A stretch of 9,663 nucleotides of DNA from positions 1 through 9,663 of the forward strand of contig JBBSQD010000252.1 in the NCBI GenBank assembly GCA_038258185.1. Direction: 5' to 3'. A program made the translations under genes and the position numbers. Below, in pieces: positions 6,633 to 9,663 of this stretch. The stretch comes from JAIOHN01 sp038258185 (lineage in GTDB: Bacteria > Chloroflexota > Anaerolineae > Aggregatilineales > Phototrophicaceae). The notes below the pieces were generated by a model. The model made no database searches. It had not been told where the DNA came from and was given only the letters and a program-made list of their open reading frames with translations. How positions within the stretch are numbered: the first letter of the stretch is position 1; each line of letters opens with the position of its first letter.

Positions 6633-6639
6633 AAGGAGG
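6633..6639 (+). promoter_or_regulatory. Strong ribosome binding site of the secreted DUF4397 protein
   Basis: AAGGAGG, a full match to the anti-Shine-Dalgarno sequence, lies four bases before the ATG at 6644. It suggests high translation and fixes the start. Confidence 0.75.
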
Positions 6640-6643
6640 AAAG

Positions 6644-9250
6644 ATGCTACTATTCAGACGAATATTGACAGGCATAATGCTGCTGGTGTTTTTCACACTA
6701 CCCAGTATGTCAGTTTTAGGTCAGCCACCCAGTGGCGCGGCGCTTCGCTTTGTCCACACCATCCCCGGTGCGTCACCTATTGATGTCTATGTGGGTGGTG
6801 TGCTGACGGTTTCCAATCTGGCATTTGGTGAAGCTACCGAATATATCAATACAGAAGCCGGAGCACTGGACATCAAGGTCACTCCTAATGGTGCATCGAT
6901 TGCATTATGGGAGCAGACTGTCGAGGCCACTGTTCGAACTGCTTATACACTGACGGCAACCACCCAGGAAAGTGACCTGTCGTTTGCAGTTTACGAAGAT
7001 GATTTCACACCGGTACCGCTGGGTAAAACCCGCTTTACGGTCATTCATGCCATTCCAGATGCACCCGCAATTGATGTGCTTCTGGAAGACGGCAACCCTG
7101 TTTTACAGGGTATCGCATATGCCCAGCCTGCTACAACCGGCACACTCGATATTCAGATTTTGCCATACAGTATGCTGATCGTCCCGGCGGGTGGCACTGT
7201 GACCGATGCGGTGGTCGAAACAGGCATTCTCCCGTTGAGCAGTGGCACATCCAGCATGCTGCTGGTTTACGGCACACTGGAAGAACCACAGTTCAAGATT
7301 CTCACAGCGCCGACAAATGCCCAGGAAATTGGTGGATTTGTCCGCTTTGTTCACGGGGTCGCAGATGGCCCTGCTGTGGATATTTATATCAATGATACGC
7401 TGGCGTTTATCCTGAACGCGTCCGAAGCTGGCCGCCACGATACCGATTTCATCAGCGTTCCTGCTGGAAGTTATGAAGTCGCTTTCCGTGCCGCTGGTAC
7501 CCAGCAGGATCTGGCCACAGCAACGGTTGAAGTCAGCGAAGGTGATTACCTGACTGCGGTTGCCCTGGCTTCAGAGGATGGCATCACACCGGTTGTGTTT
7601 AATGCCGATCTCTCAGTAGCCACACCCACTGAAGCATGGATTCGCGTGATCAATGGCAGCGAAGCAGGTGCAACTGTTTCAGCTTCACTGGCCGATGGCA
7701 CCTTCCTAGCAGACAATCTCGCCAGTGGTGAAGCGGGCGAACCTGTCGCCATTGCACCTAATGCACAGGAAATTGTCGCCGGTGTAACGATTGACGGTGG
7801 CAGCAATATCTTCAGCCTCCCCTCGCAGACATTCTACGGTGGCGTGTTCTATGACCTGCTGGTCATTGGTGGCGATCTTTATCCCCTCCAGCCGGTTGCA
7901 CTCGCACAGAGTGTCGGCAGCGCACCGGGTGCAGAGATGATGGCGGAAGTACCCGCAGAGGTAACGCCAGAAGTCGTGGTCGAGGCTACTGAAGAAGTTG
8001 TCGAGCAACAACCTGAAGTGGTGGTTGAGCCAGCCCAGGCACCAACCGAAGCACCTGTTGTAGAAGCACCCTCACAGACTGCTTCGCTTCCCACTGATCT
8101 GCCACAGGGTCGTGTCTTTAATCTGAACCCAGACGCGAATCTTCAACTGCGTCTCTATCCCGACTCACAGGCACAATCACTGGCGCGGATGCCTTTTGGC
8201 ACGGTTGTCGCGATTGTGGGCCGCGAAGGTGAACTGGCACCAAATCAGCCAGCCACACCTATCCCGCCAGATTATGAATATGTTGACCCGGCATCGCTGC
8301 TGGAAGAAGACGAAGATCTCCCCAGAGATGAAACCTGGCTGCGCGTCATGTATCTCACACCCGATGGTGGCACGATCACCGGCTGGGCACGTGCAGACTT
8401 TATCGACGTGCGCGATCCTGAAGGTCAGCGGATTGACCTGAAAGAGATTGAAACCACAGCAGGTAATGTCCCTGGCACGGCATCGAACACTACGTTTGAT
8501 CAACCCGACGCTCCACGGAGCGAGGTCACGGTTGAAGCCACTAATCTGAACCCCGATGCTAATCTGAATATTCGTCGCATCCCTAATGCGGACGGTGATG
8601 TTCTGGGAACCATGCTGACCGGTGAAGTCGCAGATTTCGTAGGTATCAATCCCAATCAGGATTGGATTTATGTCAGCTTCGCTAACACTCAGGGCTGTAC
8701 CGTAGAGGGTTGGGCCAGTGCCGAATTCCTGACCTACCGTTTTAACGATGCGCCAGTCGAAGTTGCGGAACTGCTGGACAGAGGTCTGTTCACCGTTCTG
8801 GAAGGCGTCCAACAGGTCCCTGATCCAGTTTGCACCGGTGCTCCCGTTTCTGCTGCAGAACCGACCCCCATCAAAGATGCCATCGTAGCTACTGTCGCGC
8901 TTGATCCGGGTGCAAATCTGAATCTGCGCCGTGACCCGGCTGAGATTTCCACTGTGCTGGTACAGGTTCCCAGCGGTACACAGGTGATCGTCAACGGGCG
9001 CTCCAGCGATGCCAACTGGTTAGAGGTCACGTATGAATCGCCACAAGGCACATTCGACGGCTGGATTGCCGCCCGCTTGCAGACTTCTGCGGGTACATCC
9101 ACCTTTGTGCTGCTGACGTTGAATGGTGCAACCTTCGCGCTGGAAGATGTCCCGCTGGCGGAAGGTCAGCTAGACGTGACCCCTTCAGCCACAACCGCAC
9201 CAGCAACCGTGCAACCAACTGTTACCCCGACGGTAGCAACCAACGGCTGA
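6644..9250 (+). CDS. Secreted multidomain protein: four DUF4397-like units plus three bacterial SH3-like units
   Basis: This 868-residue exported protein has unknown function. Residues 1-26 form a signal peptide (MLLFRRI, then a hydrophobic core ending ...SMSVLG), with cleavage probably near 26-27 and no lipobox. Four DUF4397-like units follow, starting near 34 (LRFVHTIPGASPIDVYV), 129 (TRFTVIHAIPDAPAIDVLL), 232 (FVRFVHGVADGPAVDIYI) and, much diverged, 331 (AWIRVINGSEAGATVSASL). A Val/Glu/Pro-rich linker (about 432-488) joins them to three SH3-like units, each opening with a NLNPDANLxLR-type motif (493, 634, 752) and closing with GWARADFI, GWASAEFL or GWIAARL. The first carries an acidic, proline-rich insert (about 529-562). 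A Thr/Pro-rich tail ends the protein with no sortase motif or membrane anchor. The only two cysteines (685, 730) could form a disulfide. SH3-like units often bind cell-wall or surface polymers, which suggests a wall- or matrix-associated adhesin-like protein, but no catalytic domain is visible. Confidence 0.9.
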   Translation: MLLFRRILTGIMLLVFFTLPSMSVLGQPPSGAALRFVHTIPGASPIDVYVGGVLTVSNLAFGEATEYINTEAGALDIKVTPNGASIALWEQTVEATVRTAYTLTATTQESDLSFAVYEDDFTPVPLGKTRFTVIHAIPDAPAIDVLLEDGNPVLQGIAYAQPATTGTLDIQILPYSMLIVPAGGTVTDAVVETGILPLSSGTSSMLLVYGTLEEPQFKILTAPTNAQEIGGFVRFVHGVADGPAVDIYINDTLAFILNASEAGRHDTDFISVPAGSYEVAFRAAGTQQDLATATVEVSEGDYLTAVALASEDGITPVVFNADLSVATPTEAWIRVINGSEAGATVSASLADGTFLADNLASGEAGEPVAIAPNAQEIVAGVTIDGGSNIFSLPSQTFYGGVFYDLLVIGGDLYPLQPVALAQSVGSAPGAEMMAEVPAEVTPEVVVEATEEVVEQQPEVVVEPAQAPTEAPVVEAPSQTASLPTDLPQGRVFNLNPDANLQLRLYPDSQAQSLARMPFGTVVAIVGREGELAPNQPATPIPPDYEYVDPASLLEEDEDLPRDETWLRVMYLTPDGGTITGWARADFIDVRDPEGQRIDLKEIETTAGNVPGTASNTTFDQPDAPRSEVTVEATNLNPDANLNIRRIPNADGDVLGTMLTGEVADFVGINPNQDWIYVSFANTQGCTVEGWASAEFLTYRFNDAPVEVAELLDRGLFTVLEGVQQVPDPVCTGAPVSAAEPTPIKDAIVATVALDPGANLNLRRDPAEISTVLVQVPSGTQVIVNGRSSDANWLEVTYESPQGTFDGWIAARLQTSAGTSTFVLLTLNGATFALEDVPLAEGQLDVTPSATTAPATVQPTVTPTVATNG
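6740..7903 (+). repeat. Four tandem DUF4397-like units (protein-level repeat)
   Basis: Units of about 95-100 residues recur, each opening with a R-x-x-H-x-x-P/G-x-x-x-x-I/V-D-V/I motif. The first three keep the VH/IH and the ID/VD pair; the fourth has lost the His and Asp (RVINGSEAGATVSA), so it may be a degenerate copy. The repeats are visible in protein but not as near-identical DNA, so the duplication is old. Confidence 0.7.
8108..9088 (+). repeat. Three SH3-like units (protein-level repeat)
   Basis: Units begin near residues 489, 630 and 748. Shared positions are NLNPDANL followed by x-L/I-R, a central GTVV/GEVAD/GTQVIV strand, a W-L/I-x-V segment (W565, W674, W792) and a closing G-W-x-x-x-x-F/L. 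Spacing between units is filled by unmatched linkers, including ELLDRGLFTVLEGV after the second unit. Confidence 0.75.
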
Positions 9251-9271
9251 TCTGATCCATTTCACAACATT

Positions 9272-9311
9272 AAAGTCCTGTGTCGCAACTGCGGCACAGG
9301 ACTTTTTCTTT
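9272..9311 (+). terminator. Rho-independent terminator after the DUF4397/SH3 gene
   Basis: AAAGTCCTGTGTCGC (9272-9286) pairs with GCGGCACAGGACTTT (9291-9305) as a 15-bp stem with one G-U pair and an AACT tetraloop, followed by TTCTTT. It starts 21 bases after the stop codon and is the clearest terminator in the window. Confidence 0.9.
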
Positions 9312-9335
9312 AGTAGCACATTTCCAGCTTACGGG

Positions 9336-9341
9336 TACAAT
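9336..9341 (+). promoter_or_regulatory. Candidate -10 box for the DUF4397 lipoprotein gene
   Basis: TACAAT, the same -10 hexamer as in the ahcY promoter candidate, lies 45 bases before the ATG at 9387 and just after the terminator. The best -35 candidate is a poor TAGCAC at 9314-9319, with 16-base spacing. Confidence 0.4.
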
Positions 9342-9386
9342 GGGGATACAAACATTGAGCAATAGTTAATACAAGTGTGAGGGAAC

Positions 9387-9663
9387 ATGCGGTATTTAGG
9401 AACTGTTTTTTTTGTGATGATTTTGCTGGTCACAGCCTGTGCCGAATCGCCACCCCTGCCGACCCTCATTCCGACCAATACCCCCCTGCCCACCGAAACA
9501 CCCAGCCCAACACCACCAGCAACGTCTACGCCCCTACCCAGCATCCAGGAACTGACCCGCGCAACTGACCCGTCACAGCAGGCTTTTATTCGGGTTATTC
9601 ATGCAGCGCCTGAAGTGCCGACCATTGATGTTTTTATCGAGCGTTTAGCTGTCGGCACCAATC
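9387..9663 (+). CDS. DUF4397-domain lipoprotein, 3' end outside the window
   Basis: The first 92 codons of an exported lipoprotein are visible. MRYLGTVFFVMILLVTAC is a lipoprotein signal peptide with lipobox VTAC and lipidated Cys 18. A Thr/Pro/Ser-rich spacer follows (about 21-54, with repeated TP pairs), which would hold the domain away from the membrane. Residues 71-84 (FIRVIHAAPEVPTI) followed by DVFIERLAVG start a DUF4397 unit, close in pattern to the units of the upstream secreted protein. GAGGGA at 9379-9384 is the ribosome binding site. The gene follows a strong terminator and has its own -10 candidate, so it is probably a separate transcript. The frame stays open to the last base. 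Total length and any later domains cannot be seen. Confidence 0.85.
   Translation, partial: MRYLGTVFFVMILLVTACAESPPLPTLIPTNTPLPTETPSPTPPATSTPLPSIQELTRATDPSQQAFIRVIHAAPEVPTIDVFIERLAVGTN

Noticed and set aside
7946..8059. A tandem DNA repeat in the Val/Glu/Pro linker
   Set aside because: The codons vary too much for a true DNA repeat; it is low-complexity protein sequence only.
8177..8812. 211-residue open frame on the - strand opposite the SH3-like region
   Set aside because: It is antisense to a protein with clear domain repeats, shows no family motif and has no good start signal.
9329..9568. Short open frames on both strands around the lipoprotein start (- strand 9329-9544, + strand 9377-9568)
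   Set aside because: The frame starting at 9387 carries a lipobox, a Thr/Pro spacer and a DUF4397 start, so these are shadows of it.

Overview
The window looks like ordinary chromosome from a free-living bacterium, most likely a Chloroflexota member of the Anaerolineae type. This is an inference from three things: Thr/Pro-rich linkers on secreted proteins, a large secreted DUF4397 plus SH3-like protein, and short-form adenosylhomocysteinase next to an actinobacterial-type adenosine kinase. I see no tRNA, rRNA, CRISPR array, insertion sequence, prophage block or attachment site. Base composition and codon use look even throughout. Both ends cut through genes.

Layout. (1) Positions 1-1388, + strand: the 3' part of mtnA (methylthioribose-1-phosphate isomerase), overlapped by ATGA with a small acidic protein of uncertain function. 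(2) Positions 1399-4070, - strand: nicotinate phosphoribosyltransferase, followed 5 bp later by a divergent CpaF/TadA-like secretion ATPase whose ribosome binding site lies in the last codons of the upstream gene. This pair converges on the mtnA pair with only 10 bp between stop codons. (3) Positions 4071-4187: a divergent intergenic region with candidate -10 boxes for both directions. (4) Positions 4188-6577, + strand: adenosine kinase (adoK) and adenosylhomocysteinase (ahcY), separated by a long perfect hairpin and a good candidate promoter. (5) Positions 6644-9663, + strand: an 868-residue secreted protein with four DUF4397-like units and three SH3-like units, a textbook terminator, then the start of a DUF4397 lipoprotein that runs off the window.

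How the genes work together. AhcY splits S-adenosylhomocysteine into homocysteine and adenosine. AdoK phosphorylates the adenosine to AMP, which pulls the reversible hydrolase forward. MtnA handles the other S-adenosylmethionine by-product, methylthioadenosine, after it becomes methylthioribose-1-phosphate. The window therefore holds three steps of SAM by-product salvage, plus the first step of nicotinate-to-NAD salvage; AhcY itself uses NAD as a bound cofactor. The secreted DUF4397 proteins form a separate cell-surface module.

I did not find a clearly new system. The points most worth a second look are the degenerate CpaF-like ATPase coupled to a NAD-salvage gene, the DUF4397/SH3 protein with its neighbouring lipoprotein relative, and the small acidic protein coupled to mtnA.
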